DNA from: Nemopilema nomurai
Lineage: Eukaryota; Cnidaria; Scyphozoa; Rhizostomeae; Rhizostomatidae
Assembly: GCA_003864495.1 (NCBI GenBank)
Contig: ML133478.1
Location: 117,129-181,128, forward strand
Reading direction: 5' to 3'
DNA: 64,000 nucleotides
In this document: piece by piece, positions 23,401 through 35,400 of the stretch
Layout of the letters: the number at the start of each line of letters is the position of its first letter
Position numbering within the stretch: the first letter of the stretch is position 1
The notes under the pieces: generated by a model
Database searches by the model: none
The model's input: the letters and a program-made list of their open reading frames with translations, nothing else
What the model was told of the DNA's origin: nothing
Made by a program: the position numbers and the translations under genes

Positions 23401-26400
23401 TCGTCTGCAATCGAAAATACACAGCCATTCCACTTTCCATCCTTGTTGTTGTCTTCCCTCGCGGGCAGCGTCTTTTCCTGCTCGAAACTCCCCTTACAGC
23501 TAAAGTTAGCAGTTACGTCCATAAACTTTTTGGAATGAGGATCATCACCCCGGCCGATGCTTCCATCCTTTTCTGACAACTCCATTTTATTTGAGCCCGC
23601 AAGCGACCTGTCAGCACCTGCATCAGACGATTTCATTGTGAGTTCGACATTTTGGAAACGCTCAAGTTGGTCGTCGTTTGAGAGTGTCTCTTTGAGTTCT
23701 TCGTACTGTTCATTGTGGTCCGGTGTGTTAGGCAGCATGTAAATATTGCCATCTTTCTGTTCTACGTTCTCGTATACCTGTGGTTCGTCATTGACAAATC
23801 CGCCATTGACTTTCGAAAGGCCTATGCTGATACTTCTTGTCGAAGCTGCGCTATTTGTTTGGCGATGCGATTCAGCAACCGCGACTTCAAGGTCTTTGCC
23901 CTCGGCCATTTGCTCCACAGACTGCTTCCTGACTCCTGTTGCAAGAACATCAACCGATTTCTGTTTACATTGTATCTTCTGGGCAGTTATTTTTCTAGTT
24001 CGCGTCATATTTTTTTCCCGGAAGCAAATTGCAGTAGGCTCCTGTTTTGTTTTCGTTTTTGTCCACAGGGATCACAGGAATCTACCTGCTCGAGCTACTT
24101 TGGTCTTTTCGCTACCGTGACGTCAGTTAAAAAAGTCATTAGGGCAAGTTGGGTAACAACAAGGTCTGTTCTTATCGCATCGATTTGATCTATAACTAAC
24201 GAGGTTTGGAATTTCCAGAATAATTATTGACATAGAGTATGCAACATTGACTTTGCACAATAAGGTATTTTCGATATGGTTGGATTTATTCTTTTCTAAG
24301 AGTTTTTATGTATTGTTTTTAAGACAGAGCTGTTTCAAGAAAAATGCTTCCCTCTTGACTGGTATTTCATTTTGCTGGTATTTCGTAGTTGGCAATATAT
24401 AGTTTACACGTAATTGGCGAGAAAGCGAGCGGGCCTTGCTGTGATTTTTTTGTATAATAATCTTATGAAAAATTACAAATGATTTAAGAAAGAGGATAAA
24501 TTTTCGAAGTTTTTCTACTGACACCGGACACGAAGGAACCGTTACAACTGTTCGTTAAGCAACAGAGGTAACTTAAGGAGGGTGAATTAACACAGTCTGC
24601 TAAAGGGAATGGGTATTGCACCATGCCCTGATATGGCTATTGGCAGCTATGAGTAATTATAACGCTCAATGGCTCATGAATATTGAGGCACTGGGGAAAC
24701 ATGCCCCCTAAAAGTCGGCTGCTGCAGACAAAAATCATGTGACTTTGTTAGATTGCTCTAAATCATAAAATCTAACCTCTAAATTAGTGCTATTTTGAAC
24801 ATACTTCCAATCTCTCTTACTTCCCCCGTTCACAAACGTTGCAGTGATCATAATAGGGCGCCATGTGATGCTATCCGAGTCGAATGCTCTATTTGGTATT
24901 CGAGTTCATTTGTACACGAAATATTATCAATGTGGCTAGTGATTCTGTCCTGCACATTTAACAAAAAAATTGGAAGCATTCGAATTTTTACTTGCAGCCT
25001 TTAGCTAGGATTTGATATCAGAGTTTCTCCCCCGAATCTCCCACAGAAGAGAGGGGACAATTTGTTCCAAGCAGCAGAAAACCACAGGAAAAAGCAGCAT
25101 TATAGTTCCGATAAAGATTATTGTGCAGTATTTTTCTGGTTGATCGATGTTTTGGAGACCTTTGTTTAGTAGAATCAAAAACCCCCGCGCAATGCGCAAA
25201 AAACAAATGACGTCGCAGGAACACGGGACTACTTTCTCTTGGGCGCAGAGACGCTCCTAGTTCTCCTGTTTGTATTAGGCACTCGATTAAAATGGAGAAT
25301 GTCACAAATAATCAAGATATTTTCCGCGATACTTTTATAGATTTCCAGCTCATTGAATACAATGGTTCTTCGAGAAGGCGAATTAAAAACTTAGGCCTAG
25401 CCTAACAACAACAATGGATTCAAACCGAGGTCAGTAAATGACGTAGTCAATTAATGTCTCTTCTGGAGGGGTAAAACTCTGCAAACAAAAGCTACATATG
25501 GTAAACCATGAAACTATCCATACATTTCACATTTGTCCTGGGATATTCTCCTCTTCATTTTTCACTCGATGTGGCACTAACTAGCCTGTACAAATTAGGT
25601 GTATGGTACAGTATTCCTAAGCAGTTAGAAGAATTCCAATGATCCTAGTTGATAGCAGCCACGATGAAACGAAAGATGACGTAACAAAGCAAAAACAACG
25701 AAGCCGGCCCACGTAGTTGTTAATATTTACAATTTTGATACTACAAAGTCTATTTCACCAAATAGGCAAACTTTGCTTTTTGATTTTCGGTCATTTTAAT
25801 TTCAGGTCATTTTAATCTTCTTTCCAAGAACTTTCAGTTTCAATCGTCCATCGCTTCTTTTGTCAATTTTTTTGTGGTATTAGTCGACATAATCCTTTTT
25901 CTGTCTGGCTTAAATGTATATAATTAAAATCCTGTGGCCGCAATGTTTTCGTTTCTGTGTGTTGTTTTGTGCTAGGCCCTTGAAGCATATCTGTTTGGTT
26001 TCGAAAGTAAATTCGGAACCATAGGTCATCGCATTTTTACATTTTGACAACCATTTATTATTTGACCCTTTCTATTTCCTTCAGCCCAGGGGATTAATTC
26101 AGAATTTGGCAAAGTGATAAAACATGGGAAGTTTCGTCACTTATGCAACATATGTTTTGTCAGTATATTTTCTGGAGAGAGCCAGCATAAAAGATTAATG
26201 TTTTTCGTGGTGGAAAACAAAAACAATTAACTTTGATTTTTTGGCGAAGTTTTTGTTACAGGAAAATTTTAATTGAACCAAAATTTGGTGTTTTGCTTGG
26301 GGTATACCTGTTGCTGGCTTTCTTTTGCCGTTCCTGATTTCTACGTCTGCAACGGGAATGCGTTCGACTAAATCACATAAGAAAGCATTTAATAAATCAC

Positions 26401-29400
26401 TGAAAACTAATAAGTCGCACGTTTATCAATAATCTTTGTCACGAATAAACCCAATAATGCGAATTACTCAAAAGGAAAATCAATGCCACAGCTTGAAGGC
26501 AAATGTTTCAGAATTGTGGAAAGAGTACAGTTTGCTTACAGTCGGATAAGAGAGAAGGGTCTCTCCAACGCGTTCAACACCTCTTTCCTGTTCTTTAGCT
26601 GACAAATTTGATAATCTAAAGGAATTTTTTTAAAGAAAATTCAATGTTAAGTCATACCTGTATATGATTTTAGATATATACAATGTTCTGCTTTTTTACA
26701 TTTGCTAAGTGTTGATGTGCAACATGATCAAAAAATTACAACTCTTATTCTGAATTAATGATGCCACCCTTGTTGGCATTGAGGGCTTTAAAAGCTAACA
26801 AACTTTGCAACTAGCAATTTTATACACTAAAATACATGATATATTTCTTCGAAATTCATATACATTACCACACAATCTTGGGTTAATGCTTGCCCCATTT
26901 CTTTGTCTCCTTTTCCTTGCTACTTCCCACAAAGCGAAAATTCGCATCAAAATCTATGGCTGCGTTTGGATCCCTCGCAGTGGGAAGCTTGTAGTAATTT
27001 TGATTGATAATTTCTTTGATAATCACACATGAAAATATTGGAAATGATAGGTGTGGTGTTACTACCAGAGGTCAAAAGGACTAATGTTTATAAATGTAAA
27101 TTTATGGGAAAGAGTTGAGAATCATAAAACGTAGCAATTGATTAAAATTGAGATCATCTGCATTACGTTTAGAAACACATGTCAACTTCCCTACCTTTAA
27201 TCTGTTAAAGTTATTAACCCTTATAATGCTTATAGAAACCCTTCATAACATCGAGCAAAAAGGGGAACCAGGCAGGCTGTTCTCTATTGCACTTTCTGCA
27301 GTTTGGTGGATTGTTTCATTGCATTGAGTTTTTAAAATGATTTTGCGGCCCCAAAGGGCTATCTTTGGAAAACATAAACTTTGAGAATACTGCAAATCAA
27401 CTTTTTCCAAGTCGCTGAGGCCGAATATTAGGCACCGTTTTATGCCACACCCTACTTAATCAATGTGCTTGCCATCTAGCTCAATCAATCCATCTGCTTG
27501 TTTTGTTTACAAAAGAATCACTGTATTCATGGATCTGTTTCACGTACCAACAACACGGGTCTACATTACACTGATGAAAATACAGTGTGTTGTCTCGCTC
27601 TGTGCATCGGTGCGTTAAGCTGGCCTAGAAGAGGCCATGTCGAATTCATTAGGAATGTCGTGCTACCACACCTTGCTTCTCCGAACACGCAGCAAATTTC
27701 ACGCCGGCATCGCACGCGCTAGAATTTAGTAGGAGGCGCGAAAAATAGCGCCAACACGAGGGCAATCATAAACACAACGACTACATTTCGAATCATTAGC
27801 TTGTATTTACGCAGGCAAATGCAGCATGTCCCTTTCCCATCGGTCGCTTCCACTGGCAAATCTGTGTTCTCTTTCCCGGGTCCGCTCTTCTTCGGCTCTG
27901 GTGTCGGCTCTAAGGCGTCGTTGCCAGCTTCAAAGGCCCTGTTGGTGAAGGCCAAGAGCTCTGATTGCGTTGCTTTCTCGCTTGTGCAGGCAAGGTTCCC
28001 CTCTCCGGCTATTTCATTCCCGTTTCCATCGTTATTGTTGATAACCTCAGCCCGTTTGCAGTCCACTTCGGCATCCTCGTTGTTATTATCAAGGCCGAAG
28101 CGGTTATCTACCGATTCATTGTCGCTTTGTACAATGGCCTTTTTCGTTTCTTCTTGGTAGCCATCGCTTTTGCAACTTGCCGCTGTTATTTCATCACAAG
28201 GCTTCGAATCCTGATTTCCAATGCAGTTGTTTTCATCTGCTACTTCAACTTCGTCGAGTTGACATCCCGGGACATTGCTCTTTCTTAACTCCGAAGTTTC
28301 CTCGTTGAGTCTTGACTTCAAATGTATGACATAAGCCGTATGCGAATCCTGGCACACTGCATCCATCTCTCCCACTTTCCTGTGGTTTTCAAGGTTTGCG
28401 CATTAACCCCTGAAACACGTAGTACTACGCGAGGGTCTCATTCATCCAGCAGCTTCAATAATGGGATTTTCTAGTTTTGTTTTGTTGTTTTTCAATGCCC
28501 CTTTGACCAGAATATAGTCTTCATTGTGGCCTGGGAATGCAGTCGATTGTTTTACGATTTGCCTGACACAATTAAATGCTGTTCTTTCAAAGAGAGCAAG
28601 AACCTGTGACTTTACCACCTCCAAAGGTGTCTATTTTGGTGTTACTCAGAAGGTGCAAGTCAGATCGTGCAAATTTCGCCTGCCAACTGACAAAGAATAC
28701 CGAATTGCCATGACCGATCAGTATTTCGAACAATTTCAAATAGGAAACCGAAGCAGCCGCTACAATTTTCAAACCCATTGCACTCAAGCCTTTAATCGTC
28801 TTCGTGGACATGTCCCAACTGATTTACAAGCCTATGTATCCTGGCCTTGACCCCGAAGAAGGATTTTTGAAATAAAACATCTTTTCTTATAGCGATTAAA
28901 CGATGTATTCGTTTTTATGGGAATCACCTGCTAAGTTCAAATTCTACTTGATTATTATATTTGCGTCAGAACATTTCACAGTAAACTGTTTGCTCGTATA
29001 TGTTTGATCCATTTCACTTGGTGACGTCATGATATCTCCGATGTGCAAATAATAGCGCTGATTGGTCTGTTAACGCAAAAAGCAGGCAGCTGGGATTGGC
29101 CTAAGTTCGTCCATGTCCTGCTAAGTGCTCAATGTATGCCTAAGCCAACTTACATAAAAACAACACTGCCATATAAGAAGCTTTTTATTACTAGTTTCAT
29201 CTGAAATTTGAAGGCTAATTTCTCTTTATATTTTCAATAATGAAAATTGTTCGCATGTCCTGTGATAAAAATGCCAATTTAATAAATTTGCAAGTTACGT
29301 GGGTGCGTCAAGCTACGAAAAAAGAATCCAGAGGTTGACTTCAACTGGCGGTAGTCATTGCATTATTCCCATCTTGTCACATGGTATTGTTTGACCAATG

Positions 29401-32400
29401 AAAGTTGCATTGATTTGGCGCCATTGGATGTAAATTTTTAATCAGTTATTCAGTATGGCCACCGGTCAAGCTGAGCTTTAAGTTGGCATAAAAAAGTGAA
29501 AATCTAGTGGATTACTTAGAAATAACCGTGTCATTTTTTATAAAGTTGGTAATGGATACGAAAACCCATCAGACAGAAAGAATGCCCTTCTCAAAATGCC
29601 AAAGTATCATATAACCTTTCCTTAACAGTTGTTGACATCGCAAAACAAACCCCGTTTAAGCAATTGTCGCCATATTAATTTGTGAGGTTGAATCACAGAC
29701 GCATGAAAGAGAGGCTGTGTTCAAAATGGCAGCTTCATCAGTTGTGGAAACAAGTTCACGTAAACAGCTGGCGGTACTGTAAGGACAGAAGCCAAGGCTG
29801 TTCGGTTATTTTGAAATCAGTCTGATGTGTATAATTGTTTCCTACATATTGACTTCTTTGAAATATAAAAAGTATTTCATTAGCAAGAGACATGTATTTC
29901 AAATTTCACATATTGCCACGGAACTCCTTTGGGTGGTGCCAAGGTGTTCAAAATTGGTCCATAGGGAGTCAAGTTTGCATCAGGGTTCAGGCGCTGATGG
30001 CTGAAACAATACTTTGCAAATTTAAAGTATTGTCTAGGTTATTCGGCACAACAGATTTAAATTATTTTGGAGAGAAAATCAAAGCTGTTATGAATGATTT
30101 GCGTCCTTGACTCGAAGAGCTGTCCCTCAGCAGATCAATCAACCAATGGGCATTGTGCTTTTGATTTCAATGCAATGTATTCTGGTCTTGTTATGAAATA
30201 CGGCACTTGTCATTTTATTAAACGCAACTGAGTAGTTGTTTCTGGCTGTTTCTGGTCGTTATTCTTTGATGAGTGAAGTGAATTTTGCAAAATGACTTCT
30301 TTATTGTCCCTTTTAAGCTGGGATCAGTATAACAATAGTAATCCTCTACGAAATTTAAGTACAAAAATGTATCTTTCAGCCTCAAGTTAGGCAAATATTT
30401 AGACCAACTGTGCCAGCTCTTAAAAATGACGCGAACTGCGAGGCAGTCGCGTGATCCACAGGGCTTCATAACTATTGATGCCAAACCAACAACATTTGAT
30501 GTCACGAAATTCAGTGATTGCTTTGAATTCCAGGAAATCTATGGGCTGGATGAATTTTGGTCTTGGTTGGTTACTCAATCGATGATGATGAATACGATCG
30601 CTAGGTTTGCCTCAATCATTTGTCGTTGTATTGCCAAGAAATTGATGAGATTGATTGATAATTTGATTGGTACCCAATTGCGTGACGGAAGACAGGAAGG
30701 CGAAAAACCCGTCATTACGAAGACTGGGCCTAAAACATGCACGTAATTGCGATGAAAAAGTGCCAGTTGTCGCCAAAATGACGTCATTGCAGTTTTGTCT
30801 TTCACTAGACCTGACTTTGCAGCGAACTCCGAACGCCTTCAACACTCTTGTTCCAAAAGAAATGGTTTAACGACAAAGCTTTGTCTGCTTCATTACATTC
30901 TCCACTGTACAGACGAATGGGCTAACTCCAGTTTTCCATTTAAGAATCTGATATATATATATATAAATATATACTTATATCTTAACAATTAAATGGCATG
31001 AGCGACTGTAAAACCAGCAGAAAAAAATTTAGCTGGTCCTGACTGTTTCCTAAATGGGTAGTGGTTTTCATTTAAACAGAAGTTGTAAATAGATATGTAA
31101 CAGCTGTTTCGAAAGTTCTTTCCATCCTGGAATCTCTACTCTCCTCTGGATAAAAAGATTGCAGTCATTATAAGAAGTACTGTTATCATTACACAGGGTA
31201 CCCAGAATCGGTAACTTCTAAATCCACAAGATCTTGACACATGGCCTGAAGCTCCATAGTGGATTCCCACAATGCTCATATCTTGCTCTTTTTCGGTAAC
31301 TTTCACATTATTGTCGAATTCCTCTTTGCTTCCCCTTGCGGAATCCCCCTGCTGTTTTGTTATCAAAATTACTAGTACGTTGTCAGCTTTCTTAAAAAAC
31401 ACATCGCCAATATCTGGTACTGGAAGTCCCTTTAGCATTCTGATTGGCTCTAACCTTTTATGCCTCTCTCCCATGCTCTCCTGATCCTCGATTTCGACAC
31501 CATGACATGGCCCATCGTGCCATCGAATCCTGTTCGACTGAAGTAACGAAACGCAAAACTCGACCATGTTCGATGCATGCATTTGTCAATCTCGTACCGC
31601 CTTTCGTCTCAGATCGTTCCTAACGAGTGGAAACAGCCTTGCAATTCCTAGTCTTCACCACAATGTCAACTGAGGTCATTCGATGTATTCTTCTCAAAGA
31701 CCTTTGGAGCTTGCTAAAAATAACAGCAGTGGTTCGCTGTATAGTCTCCCTCAAGCCTCTGCGAATGCCATCTGGCATACAGGTGTCCCTTGAAGAGATT
31801 CGTAAAATCCTCTGCTTCTTTACAAACAAAAGGGGAAAGTCTCAGGTACTCAAATACTTACAGACAATTGTTAGGTCTTAGCTGCTAATCCCGAAATTGA
31901 TTGTTATAATCTTCCAATGAATTACTTTCCTGCTTCCGTCCCCTTTTTAGAAAGGGCAACCTTCCCTCGCCTACTTCCACATTTTTCTTACTGTCACATC
32001 GGTTCCGCTTGATATTTGAATTCTTCACCATTTGATGTTTACCGGAGCGGCTGTTGTATGAAATTAGTTGACAACTCGATATGGGTACATGACCACGTCT
32101 CTGTCTCAGAAAGGTTAATGGGCCAGATATGTCTTTTCGAAGTGAATCATCCGGCACTTTGTTGCTGGCTGAAATCATCGTTGCGAAGTCAAGATTGACA
32201 CATTCTTTGTCAGTAATTGGACCTAACTAAAATCTTGTCATTCAATTGAGTCGAATTCAGATATATGAATACATGTGTGTAGAATCCGTGTAGAGTTTAA
32301 TCAAGATTTTACTGTCATTTTTGCTGCACATTGAATTTGCCCTCAACTACTTACCACTCATCATCAAAAGCTCCCTGCCATTAACCGCCATTAACAGTGC

Positions 32401-35400
32401 CTTTCGGTTCGTGCTTCTTAAAGGGCTCAGGCTAAATGTATCGTTTATTCAAAATGCATAATTGTTTCTGGCTTGAGGTTTATTTTGGTTTTATTTACGT
32501 TCTAGTTGCAGCCCCTGTTTCAATGCAATCAGTCTTGAAGTTTCTCCTGCTCATTTTCAGGTTTTACTCAAAATTCCACAAAGGAACACTTTCGGCGCTG
32601 AATGACATTGGCACCCGAAACTTTATAAGTCTGTTCCTCACTTTAGGTTGCTGCTTGAAAGTTGAAGACCTGGTAATTGCTTTTATTCGTTTGTGCCCCA
32701 TCCCCTCATCACCAAACTATATCAATGATAAAATACTTCTGTATCACCAAACTTTATCAATGATAAAATAAAAATGATGATGCATCCAGATGATACTTTG
32801 TGAAATAATTATTATTCGACCCCTTGTGATATTTTGTTACTTTTATGGACTCCTTGTGGCTATATTGGCAAACTTAGCTCCCATAGTAGCAACAGGTTTT
32901 TGTATAAGGTATACTCTTTGAAGAGAGAAGCGGCTCACTTTCTGTTTTGCCTACCATTTCTCTTCAATCGTGCCTAGAGCTTCTGCCCTCTTGAATAATC
33001 ACCAAAATCATCTTTTCTAAATTCATATATTTTCAAAGTTACCATTTGAATGCCCTTAATCTTTGCCCCGGATCTTTTCCAATGCTCCGAGTTTTCCCAA
33101 AATGTATCTTTGCCTCTCTCGACTGATTTTTTTAGCCTCAAGCATCTTAGTGCACCGTCTCTAATTGACCATCAAGGCACTGAGGATTTTTGGGGTTAAG
33201 TCGTCCTCTTTGCCCCCAACATGATTTTATGAACCCCCTCCTGTATGATTTTATTCCTAAGCAGGCACCTCTTCTGTAGGTTCAAAAGATGTGCTCTTTT
33301 CTTGGTTTGATACCGACAAAGAACACGAGTCAGTCGATGACGTTAATTATTATCAAAGGTTAGAGTATTTTTGTCCGGTATTTCTGTTCTAGGAATTTCT
33401 CTCATTATACCCAACCACCTATCTCGTAATGCATTCAGTAATTTGCTAGAATGTCATCTGTGATGGCAATCACATGAAGAATGTTGGATCAAATAACATC
33501 CTTTACTTAGATCTTCACTCGCGTTCTAACACATCAGTTCTGTTCAAAACCGTCTGTTCAAAGTAAAACCCCTGGAACTAAAATGCCTAGTAAGTAGAGT
33601 CAGGCTGGCATTACTTTGATTATCTAACTTAAAGAGAGCCATGGCTTTTCATAGTCGCACAATCACACAGCCATCAAAAGTATACCATAGCCTGTCTCTT
33701 AAGAGATGTCAATGGTATCATTCGCCGCAATTGCCTTACTGACGCTAATTACCCCCTTTTCCCCATATGAATCATAGGGGCACACGCAGGCATGTTTTGC
33801 ACCACTCACTTTTTTATACGAATGGCTCAAAATTGCTAAAATTTGAATGTAATTTAAGAATAATGACAGGCTCAACCTTCATCAAGACTAAAATTTCCCC
33901 TTAATCTGAGTTATTCCCAAAACAAAACGTTACTTTGACGCTATTTGCATTTTATATAAATATGTTTGTTCTTTTTGAAAATTATGATGAAGCAACACAT
34001 CAAAAGATTTTCTATGATCTTAAGGCAAATTTACACCTTGTGTTAGAGAAAGAATAATTTAGGAATAATCTTAGGCTCAAAATCGAAAATTTTTAAGATT
34101 TTTGGGGCTCGGGAAAAGCTAGATTTTCTAATAAAAAAAAGTGTGTAGTTAAAATCAGTTTGTTATTACTTTGATATCCTCAATATCCTCATGGTGATCT
34201 TTTTTAATGATCTGTTTTAAGGCATGAATTTCTTTGATGGGCTTGTACATTCTTTTGAATCAGTTTGTATGATTTCTTTGTCAAGATATAATCATGACCG
34301 CATTCCCTTTTCCAGGCCTGTATGCCATTTTGGCTCACTGTGAACAGAGTCTAAAGAAAACCGTTACTGCTCTAAACGAGAAGATCCAATCAAACTTCGA
34401 AGATGTGTGCAGGTGGGTACTCCCATGATTGTGCGATCCTCTGCCGACCAGTCTAATTTTTCTTGTACCTTATTCTTCCTTAATGGTTTTGTTGATAAGT
34501 TGGCAAGAAAGGTCAATTGCATTCAGGCGTGCGACAATCGATTGATATATTTGAAATTCGAAGATATTCGGAAACAGCATACACCCAGTTATGCACTTGT
34601 ACCTCGTGCTTCCTTTCTTTAACAAAAGAATTATTCTTAAACGTCCTAAAACTGCTTTCGTTCCACTTTGAAATTCAATATGAATTTTTTGATGAGAATA
34701 TATTTAGGCAGTGACTAGGTCGCATCTGACAATGCCCATATATGTATTTCCTTCTCCAAGAAACAGATAACCCTGTCAGGCACTTGTTAAAGAAAGTTCG
34801 AAAGTCCTGTTATTTTCAAACCTAAAACTAATAATTTAAAGTTTCATTCATTATCCATCCAACCTCTCTAGAAATATACAATAGATATACGACTTTGTGC
34901 GAATAGATCTAGATAAAGTTATTAAAGGGTTTGTTTATTTTTTCAGGAAGTTTGTAGAGCGTGGTCACAACCCAACGCCGAAACAATTATTTTGGCAGCA
35001 GCTGGATCTCCATCTCACTTGTATCGAAGATCTCGTTGTAAATGACAGCCCCCCTGGCCAACACGCATTCCCAGTTGATCTAAGTAAGAATCTGATACTG
35101 CATAACCATCTTACTGCGGTAAACTTGCGACAGTGAATGCTCTTCTTAGAGCCCAACTTAATTAAAAATAATGCTACTGCTTTTAATAGAATTTTGAATA
35201 AACGCCAAGTCTGTTGCAATCAATGGCGTATTTGTGTACAGATCATATATACTTGAGTTTGAGATTTTTGTTTAAACGGAAATAGATTGGTGGTCGTCGA
35301 TGGAAATTGATTGCTGCTTTCTGTTTTTGTCCTAATTTTGCGAACAGCGTTCCTAATTCTGGAACATTCTTTTCACAGACAGAAGCTTGTTTTCGGTCAT

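Larger units (their letters stand above)
16051..32560 (+). other. Giant MMS22L intron hosting a cluster of nested antisense ORFs
   Basis: MMS22L exon 16 ends in phase 2 at 16050 (LWSQLKG|gtatgg). Exon 17 resumes at 32561 after tcattttcag with FYSKFHKGT. The two halves abut exactly in the vertebrate protein (VKGRIYSKFHQKR), so nothing coding for MMS22L is missing in between. This intron is about ten times longer than the gene's other introns. It holds five or six minus-strand ORFs with a C-terminal membrane helix and several small plus-strand ORFs, listed separately. The remaining sequence is AT-rich with scattered simple repeats. Confidence 0.85.
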
